Positions 31,101-39,300 of a stretch of DNA of 64,000 nucleotides are shown in pieces. Below the pieces are notes generated by a model. The model made no database searches, was not told the origin of the DNA, and saw nothing but the letters and a program-made list of their open reading frames with translations. A program made the position numbers and the translations under genes. Position 1 is the stretch's first letter. Each line of letters starts with the position of its first letter. Origin of the DNA: Streptococcus sp. 596553 (lineage in GTDB: Bacteria > Bacillota > Bacilli > Lactobacillales > Streptococcaceae); assembly GCF_900411395.1 (NCBI RefSeq), contig NZ_OXCQ01000006.1, forward strand, positions 53,794-117,793, in the 5' to 3' direction.

Positions 31101-31924
31101 GTCATCTTGAGGGGCTGGATATAAAGGCTTCTGCTCAGATTTGTGTCCAAGGGATCTGTGCTATTGAGCCTGAAAGGGTCTGGACGCTTGTCAAGGAAGC
31201 TCCACACTTACCAGACCGGGTCAAGCTAGTCTTATCAGATGGCAGACGAGATACGGCCAAGGTTACTTGGGATGAACTCAAGCCTCAAATCTATGCTCAG
31301 GTAGGAGAATGTGTACTCACAGGACAAGTAGCGGGCTGTGAGTTGCCAGCAACAGTCACTATTCATGTGACAGATGCCAGTGTAGATGGAGAAGTTATTT
31401 CCAATCAGTGGACAGGATCTAACCTGCCTCTGGTCTTTGCTTCCCACTCAGAGCCAAATCACCCAGCCTCTTACCTCAATGACAAGGTCATTGCTCGGAA
31501 AAAATCGACAGCCAATACTTGGATTGCCAAGTCAGAGCAAGCCAGCGTGGGCATTCTTTTTGGAGACGCAGGCATTTTAAAACCGCGATTTGTGGATAAC
31601 CTGACCTTGTATTATGTTGAAAATCAAGAATATGTGGCCGTTGAGCCGACCTTTATCGATTATTATGTAGGGAATGAGCCTAGCTTGCCTCGGACTCCAA
31701 ATCATTTGGATAAGGATTCACTGCTCAAGCAAGAGGAGAATTGGCAACCTGTATCAGGCATCCGAAAAGTGTCAAGCGACAAGGATGAAGAGCTTCGTTT
31801 TGAATTTGATAAGGTGGAAACTTACGCCCTTCGTCTTCGATTTGAAGGTTTGACCAGTCCCCTAGCGCTAACAGAATTGCAAGTACATGCCAAAAAAGTA
31901 AAGAAAAGTGTAGATAGGAAGTAG
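28136..31924 (+). CDS. GH2-family beta-galactosidase, cytoplasmic, multidomain
   Basis: A 1263-residue glycosidase without signal peptide or sorting signal. The N-terminal sugar-binding and Ig-like domains (QAIQVPHDWSIYNDFD, NQPSSRWYSGSGIYREVKL) lead into the barrel with WSLGNEVSEANGD (acid/base about Glu414) and LYGSETSSATRTRD (nucleophile about Glu495). The C-terminal half holds additional beta domains, including a DUF4982-like and Ig-like/bacterial Big-type segments and a final F5/8-type region. It differs from surface BgaA by lacking the anchor and repeats. It likely removes beta-galactose from imported glycans. ATG 28136 follows AGAGGA; a TTG at 28109 is less likely. Beta-glucuronidase is a lower-probability alternative. 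Confidence 0.85.
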   Translation: MRREEVLRNHWYFSQEVGKEEALALDFQRKNWQAIQVPHDWSIYNDFDHYSPAQNEGGQLNGGQAWYRTQFYLEEDASLVSVRLLFDGVYMNAQVYINGQVLGYYPNGYTPFSYDITPYLRNDGTANQLAVFVENQQPSSRWYSGSGIYREVKLLITDAVHLDLYGITIASPKLKEQRQSWVETQLESKVSNAGPQFVSVYLEQSIWYDGQQLSDWQATDSVVIESGDKYSFQQAISIFQPLLWDIDHPHLYQLKTRLYKNGILVDEEEESFGYRYIDWQADKGFFLNGRWLKIHGVCLHHDYGSLGAVENRSAAERRLRQMKEMGVNAIRITHNPASSILLDVAAKMGLLIQEEAFDTWYGGKKEYDYGRFFEEEATHPEAKAGDFWSDYDLRTMIERGKNNPAIFMWSLGNEVSEANGDAHSLKTIKRLLERVKEVDDSRFVTMGMDQFRFGDGSGGHEKIADLLDVVGLNYSEDNIDGIRKRHPKWRLYGSETSSATRTRDSYFRPGKEWVGDNRRVRNFEQSDYGNDRVPWGKTATASWIEDRNRLDYAGQFIWTGVDYIGEPTPWHNQNDTPVKSSYFGIVDTAGIPKNDYYLYQSQWLDVNQHPMVHILPHWNWEIHKSYQQVVDKYGGIPVRVYSNARYVELFLNGKSQGRKTFQEKWTSDGRKYQEGASSDQLYLEWRLPYQLGELRAVAYDRQGQLVAEDRVVTAGKPTKIGLHAEKSQLEPDGQDLLYLYFDVLDKDGNWVPTASNQLHFEIEGPARIVGVDNGRQASRERYKAQKNGRFKRKAFHGRGVVLVQSLEQVGLVRVKASARGLETASFDLLVGEAFDCQPVKNQRLFEIRVDKQAGLQEGDSSAIGLYPQTVDNPVNKVGNSEVIWETSGSAHAIIKQGVLHCLSAGDLAIRAFYQGKAYQTHLQVAEHTSLGQAVSVRPLRLYTNKGTYPQLPSSVLVDYEFGGAKRVKVVWEAISEKDLENFHEFTVSGHLEGLDIKASAQICVQGICAIEPERVWTLVKEAPHLPDRVKLVLSDGRRDTAKVTWDELKPQIYAQVGECVLTGQVAGCELPATVTIHVTDASVDGEVISNQWTGSNLPLVFASHSEPNHPASYLNDKVIARKKSTANTWIAKSEQASVGILFGDAGILKPRFVDNLTLYYVENQEYVAVEPTFIDYYVGNEPSLPRTPNHLDKDSLLKQEENWQPVSGIRKVSSDKDEELRFEFDKVETYALRLRFEGLTSPLALTELQVHAKKVKKSVDRK

Positions 31925-31925
31925 T

Positions 31926-33614
31926 ATGGTAAGAGAAATAAAACCGCATGGGCCCTTGCCTAGTCAAGCCCAGCTAGCTTATTTAGAGGATGAACTAGCA
32001 GCCTTTATCCATTTTGGCCCAAATACCTTTTATGATCAGGAATGGGGGACAGGTCAGGAGGATCCTGAACGCTTTAACCCGACACAGTTAGATGCGCGTG
32101 AGTGGGTTCGAGTGCTCAAGGAAACGGGCTTTAAGAAGTTGATTTTGGTGGTCAAGCACCACGATGGCTTTGTCCTCTATCCGACAGCTCACACAGATTA
32201 TTCGATCAAGGCCAGTCCTTGGAGGAATGGAGAGGGGGACTTGCTCCTTGAAGTATCCCAAGCTGCCACAGAGTTTGATATGGATATGGGGGTCTACCTA
32301 TCGCCGTGGGACGCCCAAAGCCCCCTCTATCATGTGGACCGAGAAGCGGACTATAATGCCTATTATCTGGCTCAGCTGAAGGAGATTTTATCAAATCCTG
32401 CTTATGGTAATGCAGGAAAATTTGCTGAGGTCTGGATGGATGGTGCCAGAGGAGAGGGCGCTCAAAAGGTCAATTATGAATTTGAAAAATGGTTTGAAAC
32501 CATTCGTGAACTGCAGGGAGATTGCTTAATTTTTTCAACAGAAGGCACTAGTATCCGCTGGATTGGCAATGAACGAGGGTATGCAGGTGATCCACTGTGG
32601 CAAAAGGTGAATCCTGACAAACTAGGAACAGAAGCAGAGCTGGATTATCTTCAGCATGGAGATTCTTCAGGCACTATTTTTTCAATCGGTGAGGCAGATG
32701 TTTCCATCCGGCCGGGGTGGTTTTACCATGAAGAGCAGGATCCTAAGTCACTTGAGGAGTTGATCGAAATCTACTTTCACTCGGTGGGTCGGGGAACTCC
32801 ACTCTTGCTTAATATTCCGCCGAATAAAGATGGGCTCTTTGATGCAAAGGATATTGAACGCCTCTATGAATTTGCGGCCTATCGCAATGAGCTCTATAAA
32901 GAAGATTTGGCTCTGGGAGCTGAGGTATCTGGTCCTGCTCTTTCCGCAGACTTTGCTTGTCGCCATTTGACAGACGGCCTTGAAACTAGCTCTTGGGCAA
33001 GCGCTGCAGACTTGCCCATCCAGCTAGAACTAGACTTAGGGGCGCCTAAAACTTTCGATGTGCTTGAGTTAAGAGAAGATTTGAAGCTGGGGCAACGAAT
33101 CGCTGCTTTTCATGTGCAAGTAGAGGTGGATGGTGTCTGGCAAGAATTTGGCATGGGCTTTACCGTTGGTCATAAGCGTCTCTTGCGAGGTCCGCTAGTA
33201 GAGGCACAGAAGGTGCGCGTGATAATTACCGAGGCACAATCTATGCCTGTATTGACCAAGATTTCCCTCTATAAAACTCCTGGATTATCAAAAAAAGAAG
33301 TTGTTCAGGGGCTAGCATTTGCAGAAAAAAGTCTAGCTGTAGCAAAGGGAGAGACTCTTCATTTTAGGATTGAACGTAGCGAAAGTAATACTCCTTTAGA
33401 GGCTAAGATTTCGATTCAACCGGGGACAGGTGTCCATGGTGTCGCCTATCAGGACGAGATTCAGACCCTTCAATTCCAAACAGGGGAAAGCAAAAAAGAT
33501 TTGTGCCTACCAACCCTGTATTTTGCTGCTGATAAGACCTTGGATTTCTATCTGAATCTGACTGTTGATGGACAGTTGGTTGATCAAGCTCATATTTTAG
33601 TTGAAACGAGATAA
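31926..33614 (+). CDS. GH29 alpha-L-fucosidase (alpha-1,3/4 type) with F5/8 domain
   Basis: The 562-residue cytoplasmic enzyme has FIHFGPNTFYDQEWG, LILVVKHHDGFVLYP and EVWMDGARGEGAQ (candidate nucleophile Asp in WMDG), the subfamily B pattern of GH29 fucosidases acting on branched Lewis-type fucose. After the barrel (to about residue 315) come a discoidin-like domain (TDGLETSSWASAADLPIQLELDLGAPKTFDVLELRED) and a small beta domain. It starts one base after the GH2 stop, so the two are co-transcribed. It corresponds to the fucosidase that borders the pneumococcal N-glycan cluster; here a 14 kb segment separates it from GH92. Confidence 0.88.
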   Translation: MVREIKPHGPLPSQAQLAYLEDELAAFIHFGPNTFYDQEWGTGQEDPERFNPTQLDAREWVRVLKETGFKKLILVVKHHDGFVLYPTAHTDYSIKASPWRNGEGDLLLEVSQAATEFDMDMGVYLSPWDAQSPLYHVDREADYNAYYLAQLKEILSNPAYGNAGKFAEVWMDGARGEGAQKVNYEFEKWFETIRELQGDCLIFSTEGTSIRWIGNERGYAGDPLWQKVNPDKLGTEAELDYLQHGDSSGTIFSIGEADVSIRPGWFYHEEQDPKSLEELIEIYFHSVGRGTPLLLNIPPNKDGLFDAKDIERLYEFAAYRNELYKEDLALGAEVSGPALSADFACRHLTDGLETSSWASAADLPIQLELDLGAPKTFDVLELREDLKLGQRIAAFHVQVEVDGVWQEFGMGFTVGHKRLLRGPLVEAQKVRVIITEAQSMPVLTKISLYKTPGLSKKEVVQGLAFAEKSLAVAKGETLHFRIERSESNTPLEAKISIQPGTGVHGVAYQDEIQTLQFQTGESKKDLCLPTLYFAADKTLDFYLNLTVDGQLVDQAHILVETR

Positions 33615-33714
33615 AATATCTTTACAATTCATTTCTTTTCCGAATAAATAGATAGAACCATCGAATCTAGCAAAATTAGATTTAAAAATATGGTATAATA
33701 GAAGGAGGAAATAG

Positions 33715-34605
33715 ATGACTTTAAGACATCCGGGCATCAGCCCAACCAATGACTTGGTTGCTAAGAAAATCTTTAGCAACCCAGAAATCACTTGTCAATT
33801 TATTCGCGATATGTTGGATTTACCAGCAAAAAATGTGACCATTTTGGAGGGAAGCAACATTCACGTCTTGCCTTCCCTGCCTTATTCAGCGCAGGATTTC
33901 TACACCAGTATAGATGTTTTAGCTGAACTAGATAATGGCACTCAAGTTATCATCGAAATACAAGTACATCATCAGAATTTTTTCATCAATCGCCTGTGGG
34001 CTTACCTATGCAGTCAGGTCAATCAAAACCTAGAAAAAATTCGCCAGCGTGAAGGTGACACCCACCAGAGTTATAAACATATTGCACCAGTATATGCTAT
34101 TGCTATCGTGGATAGTAATTATTTCTCAGATGACCTGGCTTTTCACAGTTTTAGTATGCGAGAGGACACGACAGGTGAGGTTTTAACCATCACTAATAAC
34201 GGTCAAGAAAACCATCTGGTCAAGATGGCATTCTTGGAATTAAAAAAATATAGAGAAACCAGCAAAGACAAGATTCGCAAGCCGTGGTTGGAGTTTTTCG
34301 GGAATAAGCCCTTTACCCAGCAACCTGAGCGAGCCATCAGCCAAGCAGATCAACTGCTGGACTACAAAAGCTGGTCCGAGGAGGACAGGAGAATGTTTAG
34401 TGAACAACGCAGGCGTGAAGAACAAGCATTATTGGCTCATGACTATGCCTTGGAACAAGCTGAAGAAAAAGGCTTAGAACGTGGGAAAATATCTACCTTT
34501 CTTGATTTAGTACATCAACATGTTTTAACTTCCGAATTTGCGAGTGAGCAATTAGGTATGTCAGTTGCTGAGTTTGAGTCACTATTGAAAGACCGTAATA
34601 AATAA
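33715..34605 (+). CDS. Rpn-family PD-(D/E)XK nuclease (RpnL, full length)
   Basis: The 296-residue protein opens with HPGISPTNDLVAKKIFSNPEITCQFIRDML and carries the nuclease core around YTSIDVLAELDNGTQVIIEIQ (Asp about 68, Glu-x-Gln about 82), the recombination-promoting nuclease/putative transposase family. In E. coli such proteins are DNA nucleases with anti-phage activity, inhibited by a small protein made from the same gene's 3' end. An extended -10 (TGGTATAAT, 33691-33699) and GAAGGAGG precede the ATG. The C-terminal part from about residue 175 is duplicated three more times downstream. Confidence 0.85.
   Translation: MTLRHPGISPTNDLVAKKIFSNPEITCQFIRDMLDLPAKNVTILEGSNIHVLPSLPYSAQDFYTSIDVLAELDNGTQVIIEIQVHHQNFFINRLWAYLCSQVNQNLEKIRQREGDTHQSYKHIAPVYAIAIVDSNYFSDDLAFHSFSMREDTTGEVLTITNNGQENHLVKMAFLELKKYRETSKDKIRKPWLEFFGNKPFTQQPERAISQADQLLDYKSWSEEDRRMFSEQRRREEQALLAHDYALEQAEEKGLERGKISTFLDLVHQHVLTSEFASEQLGMSVAEFESLLKDRNK
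34393..34605 (+). CDS. Internal RpnS-like start within rpn
   Basis: Inside rpn, in frame, ATG 34393 is preceded by GAGGAGG (34378-34384) at ideal spacing and would give a 70-residue protein (MFSEQRRREEQALLAHDYAL to LKDRNK). The same site and ATG recur in all three downstream copies. Known RpnS proteins arise exactly this way and inhibit the full-length nuclease. Translation from this start is inferred. Confidence 0.65.
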   Translation: MFSEQRRREEQALLAHDYALEQAEEKGLERGKISTFLDLVHQHVLTSEFASEQLGMSVAEFESLLKDRNK

Positions 34606-34759
34606 GACCTAAAAATATAGAGAAACCAGCAAAGACGAGGTTTGTAAACCATGGTTGGAGTTTTTTGGTAATAAGCCCTTTACTCAGGAACCCGAGCGAG
34701 CCATCAGCCAGGCAGACCAACTGCTGGACTACAAGAGCTGGTCCGAGGAGGATAGGAAG

Positions 34760-34960
34760 ATGTTTAGTCAACTACGTATGCGCGAAGAACAAGCCTTGTT
34801 AGCGCAGGACTATGCCTTAGAAACAGCTAGGGCGGAAGGTGGTTTTGTTATGTTAGCAAATCTAGTTCGTCAAGGTCTTCTGACTTCGGAGGTTGCGAGT
34901 CAGCAACTGGGTATGTCAGTAGCAGAGTTTGAAGCGCTATTGAAGAACCATCATAAATAA
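34760..34960 (+). CDS. Free-standing RpnS-like protein, copy 2
   Basis: ATG 34760 after GAGGAGG gives 66 residues (MFSQLRMREEQALLAQDYAL, then ETARAEGGFVMLANLVRQG, ending LLKNHHK). An upstream in-frame TTG at 34655 would add 35 residues (MEFFGNKPFTQ) but has no good ribosome site. The helical Glu/Arg/Ala-rich segment resembles the dimerising C-terminal tail of Rpn proteins. It could be a spare antitoxin against RpnL or against related nucleases elsewhere. Confidence 0.6.
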   Translation: MFSQLRMREEQALLAQDYALETARAEGGFVMLANLVRQGLLTSEVASQQLGMSVAEFEALLKNHHK

Positions 34961-35115
34961 GACCTAAAAAATACAGAGAAACCAGCAAGGATAGCATTCG
35001 CAAGCCATGGTTGGAGTTTTTCGGTAATAAACCCTTTACTCAGGAACCCGAGCGAGCCATCAGCCAAGCAGACCAACTGCTAGACTATAAAAGCTGGTCC
35101 GAGGAGGACAGGAAA

Positions 35116-35340
35116 ATGTTTAGTCAACTACGTATGCGCGAAGAACAAGCCTTGTTAGCACACGACTATGCCTTGGAACAAGCTGAAGAAAGAGGATTGG
35201 AGCGTGGGAAAGTTGAAGGAAGAGTCTTTGCTTTCCTAGATATGGTTCGTCAAGGTCTTCTGACTTCGGAGGTTGCGAGTCAGCAACTGGGTATGTCAGT
35301 CGCGGAGTTTGAAGCGTTGCTGAAAGACCGTAATAAATAA
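35116..35340 (+). CDS. Free-standing RpnS-like protein, copy 3
   Basis: ATG 35116 after GAGGAGG gives 74 residues, with the longer linker LEQAEERGLERGKVEGRVFA like that of the parent gene and the conserved end TSEVASQQLGMSVAEFEALL. A TTG at 35011 extends the frame upstream. It ends KDRNK like the parent, unlike copy 2. Confidence 0.6.
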   Translation: MFSQLRMREEQALLAHDYALEQAEERGLERGKVEGRVFAFLDMVRQGLLTSEVASQQLGMSVAEFEALLKDRNK

Positions 35341-35494
35341 GACCTAAAAATACAGAGAAACCAGCAAAGATGAGGTTCGCAAGCCGTGGTTAGAGTTTTT
35401 CGGCAACAAGCCCTTTACCCAACAACCTGAGCGAGCTATCAGCCAAGCAGACCAACTGCTAGACTACAAGAGCTGGTCCGAGGAGGACAGGAAA

Positions 35495-35692
35495 ATGTTT
35501 AGTCAACTACGTATGCGTGAAGAACAAGCCTTGTTAGCACAGGACTATGCCTTGGAACAAGCGGAGGAGCGTGGTCGAGCTGAAGGTGGTTTCGCGATGT
35601 TAGCAAATCTAGTTCGTCAAGGTCTTCTGACACCTGAGATTGCCAGTCAGCAATTAGGCATGACTGTCGCTGAGTTTGAGGCATTGCTGTAA
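35495..35692 (+). CDS. Free-standing RpnS-like protein, copy 4
   Basis: ATG 35495 after GAGGAGG gives 65 residues with the short linker EQAEERGRAEGGFAMLANLV, as in copy 2, and end EFEALL without the KDRNK tail. Here the upstream TTG is replaced by TTA, so only the internal ATG can be used, which supports it as the real start in all copies. Confidence 0.6.
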   Translation: MFSQLRMREEQALLAQDYALEQAEERGRAEGGFAMLANLVRQGLLTPEIASQQLGMTVAEFEALL

Positions 35693-35705
35693 ATAGGAAC
35701 AGATG

Positions 35706-35738
35706 ACATGTTGCCAGAATGAGGTAGCATGTTTTATT
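35706..35738 (+). terminator. Terminator after the rpn array
   Basis: ACATGTTGCC pairs with GGTAGCATGT (two G-T pairs) across seven bases, followed by TTTATTTT. Confidence 0.7.
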
Positions 35739-36270
35739 TTAGCTTTAGTTGTTAGTTGCAACAGGCAGACCAGCCAGAGAATGCTAACACTTTTAGGTCG
35801 TAATTAGGATGTGGAAGTCAGTCATATTTCTACGGTGAGGCGACTCTGGCGTGTTTAGCCTTTGAATTTTAAGAGAATAGTGCATATGAGAGATAGGGTC
35901 TGGTTCTGTTGGGCTCTGCTAGAAAGCTATTAGAGAATCTGGGCATTTAACTGATAGGTTCTCTTTTTTGGAAGAAAAAAAGCTAAAAACCTAAAAATTT
36001 TTGTATATTTATTTTACGAATGTTTTGTTTAAAAATAGTAGAATAGTTCCTTTTAGGTATCAAAGTTATCTGCTTTTCAAAATAAAAAGATTTTATCCAA
36101 ATTCATTTCCGAATTTTAGTTTTCAAGGAAATATAACAATATATAGAAAATTAAAGCATTTTCCTGATTTTAAAGTTAAAAAATTCATAATTTTGGTTAT
36201 AAAAACGAACGAATTGTAAAAATTGTCTGAAAATGTTTTTTTTTTTAAGTAAATTTGATGAGCATTTAGT
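35739..36270. other. Intergenic stretch before the giant surface protein gene
   Basis: About 530 bases without a convincing gene. A hairpin with a T run lies at about 35932-35967 (AGAGAATCT / GGTTCTCT). From about 35980 the sequence is very A+T rich, with an 11-T run near 36236; short frames here have no ribosome sites and biased composition. Confidence 0.6.
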
Positions 36271-36354
36271 TTGCATATATATCACTTATCATGTACAATG
36301 AAGAAGTAAAGTATCACATGCAAAACCTCGTCCATGGCGAGGAATCTTTGCATG
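36271..36354 (+). promoter_or_regulatory. Promoter and leader hairpin of the giant surface protein gene
   Basis: TTGCAT (36271-36276), 17 bases, TACAAT (36294-36299). The leader then folds CATGCAAA (36317-36324) on TTTGCATG (36347-36354) with CCTCG / CGAGG inside, a stable hairpin without a T run and therefore likely a stability or translation element. Confidence 0.6.
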
Positions 36355-36396
36355 TAGATATGGACATAAAAAATATTTTTAAGGAGAACACAATAA

Positions 36397-39300
36397 GTGG
36401 AGAAGAAATCGCCTATGAGTCGTGTTGAACGCTCGCACCGTGAAAAAGTCACACGTTACTCAATCCGTAAATATAGTTTTGGAGCAGCCAGTGTAGCAGT
36501 TGCTGCCCTGTTCATGTTCTTGGGAAATGGAGCTGTATCAGCTAATGAGTTAAGCAAACAAGAGACATCTCTAGCAGCTCCAGGGCTAGCCTCTGAACAT
36601 GAGGGACCACAAGAAGCAGAAAGTGCTTCGGTAGTAGCACCAGCTTCTGATGCCCAATCAACTCCAGCAGCACAACCAGTCGTAGAAGAACCAGCAAAAC
36701 CAGCTGCACCAGAAGTAACAACTCCAGCTTTGGACAAAAAGCAACTTGAAAACTACATTTCAGAAGTTAAATCAAAACTTTCTGCAGGTACGTATGCTAA
36801 TAAAACAGAGGAGAGCCTTGCTCTTTTGAATGGTGAATTGGCTTCTGCTGAGTCTGTACTCGCTTCTGCAACTAGTCAAGATGAATTGAACGTAGCTTAC
36901 AGAAACCTTGTCACTACAGTAAGCTCAAAATTAAAAAACAAACCAAAAGATTCAAAAGACGCTCCGAAAGTAGATACTACTAACGGACAACCAACTGTAG
37001 GTAAAAAAGCAGAAAACACTGAGAAAAAATCAGAATCTAACGCAATCGAAAACACAGGTTTAAACGACCCACGTAACGATAAAGAGATTGATAAAGAGAA
37101 TGCTTTCCGTACAGAAGCGACAGCTACAACTCATGCACCTACAACGGTAACTTCAGGGAATTTAAGTTATACTATAGAATTTTCTAATGATAAGACAAAA
37201 GAAGTCTATGCTTATAACGAAGAAGATACAGACATTGAGATTTCTGTAAATTCAACAACTGGTAAAAAACTAAAAGAAGTGACAGTTAAAAAAGGAAGTG
37301 GTCAGTATTTAGATGGAAGACCTATATCTTCGCCTATTAAACCAGTAGAAACAGATGGTTTCGGATGGTCGTACAGTTCAATTACAAGTCCAACAACAGG
37401 ACCAGTAACAGTACGTGTAACAGGAAAACCAAATGAGACATTTAAAACAAATCCGAAAGTTGGATATACTAAACAAGAAAATCAAAATGCAGTATTAGGG
37501 GATAGATATTTACATATTGTTGATGAAGATGGAGACAAAATATCAGGTGGTACAAACTCATCTAATCCAGGTTACTTCAAAATGGTTGTTAAATCTCAAA
37601 CATATAAATACAACATCCAACAACCAGAAAACAATGCGAATAAAATTGCTGTTTCAGATATTAACAACTTAACGGAAACTGATATTCAGAAAATTAAAGA
37701 CCAAATCAAAATTGGATATTCTAAAACAAGCCAAGATGCTAGATTTGAATCTAAAAAAGGTCAAGATTTAGATAATCAAGCTTCTGTAGTGAAAAGTATT
37801 GACGTAAATGGACAAACTATCACTGTAACCTATAACGATGATTCAACAGACACAGCTTCAATTTCTGATGTGGCACGTACCAATAACGCACCAACAGTCG
37901 AAATTCCATTCTCTGATGCTGCAACAAAGCAGGTTTATGTTTATGGAGGAGAAGAAAATTCATTTGATATTAAATTCAAAGATGACTCAGGTAAGATCAA
38001 GAGTGCTGCAGTAGTTCAAGGCGGGAATAATGCATTTAATAGAGTAGAAGGTGAAGAAAATAAAGTAGATGTTGAGTGGGGATACACTGCGAACTTTATC
38101 GATGCTGAAACAACAGCAACAGAAGATTCACCGGCAATTATTAGTTATTCAGGAATGCCTGGAGGTAAGCTAACAAATAAACAATTAGAAACAGCCAGAA
38201 CTAAAGGTTTAGTGTTAGGTAAGCGATATGCAACAGCGGCTGACTTAGATAATGCAATAATTAAAAATACTGCTCGAGGTAATTCGTTCCAAACAGACCC
38301 AGGAGCATTTGAAGTTGTATTGAAACCACAAACTCAAAAGTATGACATTCAAACACCAGCAGAAGCTGATAAAGTAGCAGTGGATGACGCGTCAGATGTG
38401 AGTGAAGCAGAATTTAATAAAATCAAAGATAAGATTAAGATTGAATACTCTAAAAATAACATCGATGCTCGTCTAGCTGATAAAAAAGGTCAAGCTGTAG
38501 AAAATCAAGAAGAACGTATCACAAGCATTAAAAAAGTTGATAACAATCTAGTTGTAACTTATAAAGATGGTTCAACAGATACTAGACCATTGACTGATTT
38601 TGCACGTACGAACAATGCTCCAGAAGTAACAATCCCTTACTCTACAACTGCAAATGGTAAAAAAGATGTCTATATTTATGCTAATGAAGATATCAATATC
38701 GATATTAAATATACAGATGATTTAGGTAAGATTAAATCTGCAACAGTTAAAAAAGGTGGAAACAATGATTTAAGTGCAACTGCGAATCCTGCAGTTTTAG
38801 ATAACGAATATGATATGACTTTAACGCCAATTACTGCAGAAACAGTAGCGACAGCTGAAAATCCTGCAATTGTGAAAATTGGTGGTAAGGTAACGAAAGA
38901 GACACCTAAACTTGACGCGGCTAAATTCCCTAAAGGTGATAATGATGAATATCGTCTAGTAACTCGTTATGCAACTGCAACTGACACAGATGGAAAAGAA
39001 ATTCGTAATGTTGCTAAAGGTTCTTCATATGAAACTGACCCAGGTTCATTCAGTATTGTATTAAAATCTCAAACGAAAAAATATGACATTAGAGAGTTGG
39101 CTGATGCTGAGAAACCGGTGGTATCAAACATTGATAATATTCCAGCAGATGAGTTAGCTAATATTAAAGAAAATCTTCCATTAGAATACTCTAAGAAAAA
39201 TGAAGATAAGAACTTAGAAGATAAAAAAGGAAAAGCAGTAGAAGCTGAAAATGCTAAGAAGGTTGTAAAAGATCTTGTTCAAGAGGGTACGAACTTAGTA

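Larger units (their letters stand above)
34240..35692 (+). repeat. Four-copy tandem array of the rpn 3' end
   Basis: About 355-380 bases from AAATATAGAGAAACCAGCAAA to the stop are present once inside rpn (from 34247) and three more times, starting near 34613, 34967 and 35347. Copies 2-4 are preceded by TAAGACCTAAAAA, so each is cut off from the nuclease domain by a stop. The first two thirds of each copy is highly similar; the segment coding the last 25-40 residues before QQLGM differs between copies and alternates between two types. Confidence 0.88.

Noticed and set aside
33715..34605. Transposase of an insertion sequence
   Set aside because: Rpn proteins are often labelled transposase, but no terminal inverted repeats or target duplications are visible around it.
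34655..34759. TTG start for RpnS-like copies 2 and 3
   Set aside because: No ribosome site at the TTG, and copy 4 has TTA there; the internal ATG with GAGGAGG is preferred.
36001..36219. 72-residue frame in the A+T-rich gap
   Set aside because: No ribosome site; composition follows the surrounding intergenic DNA.
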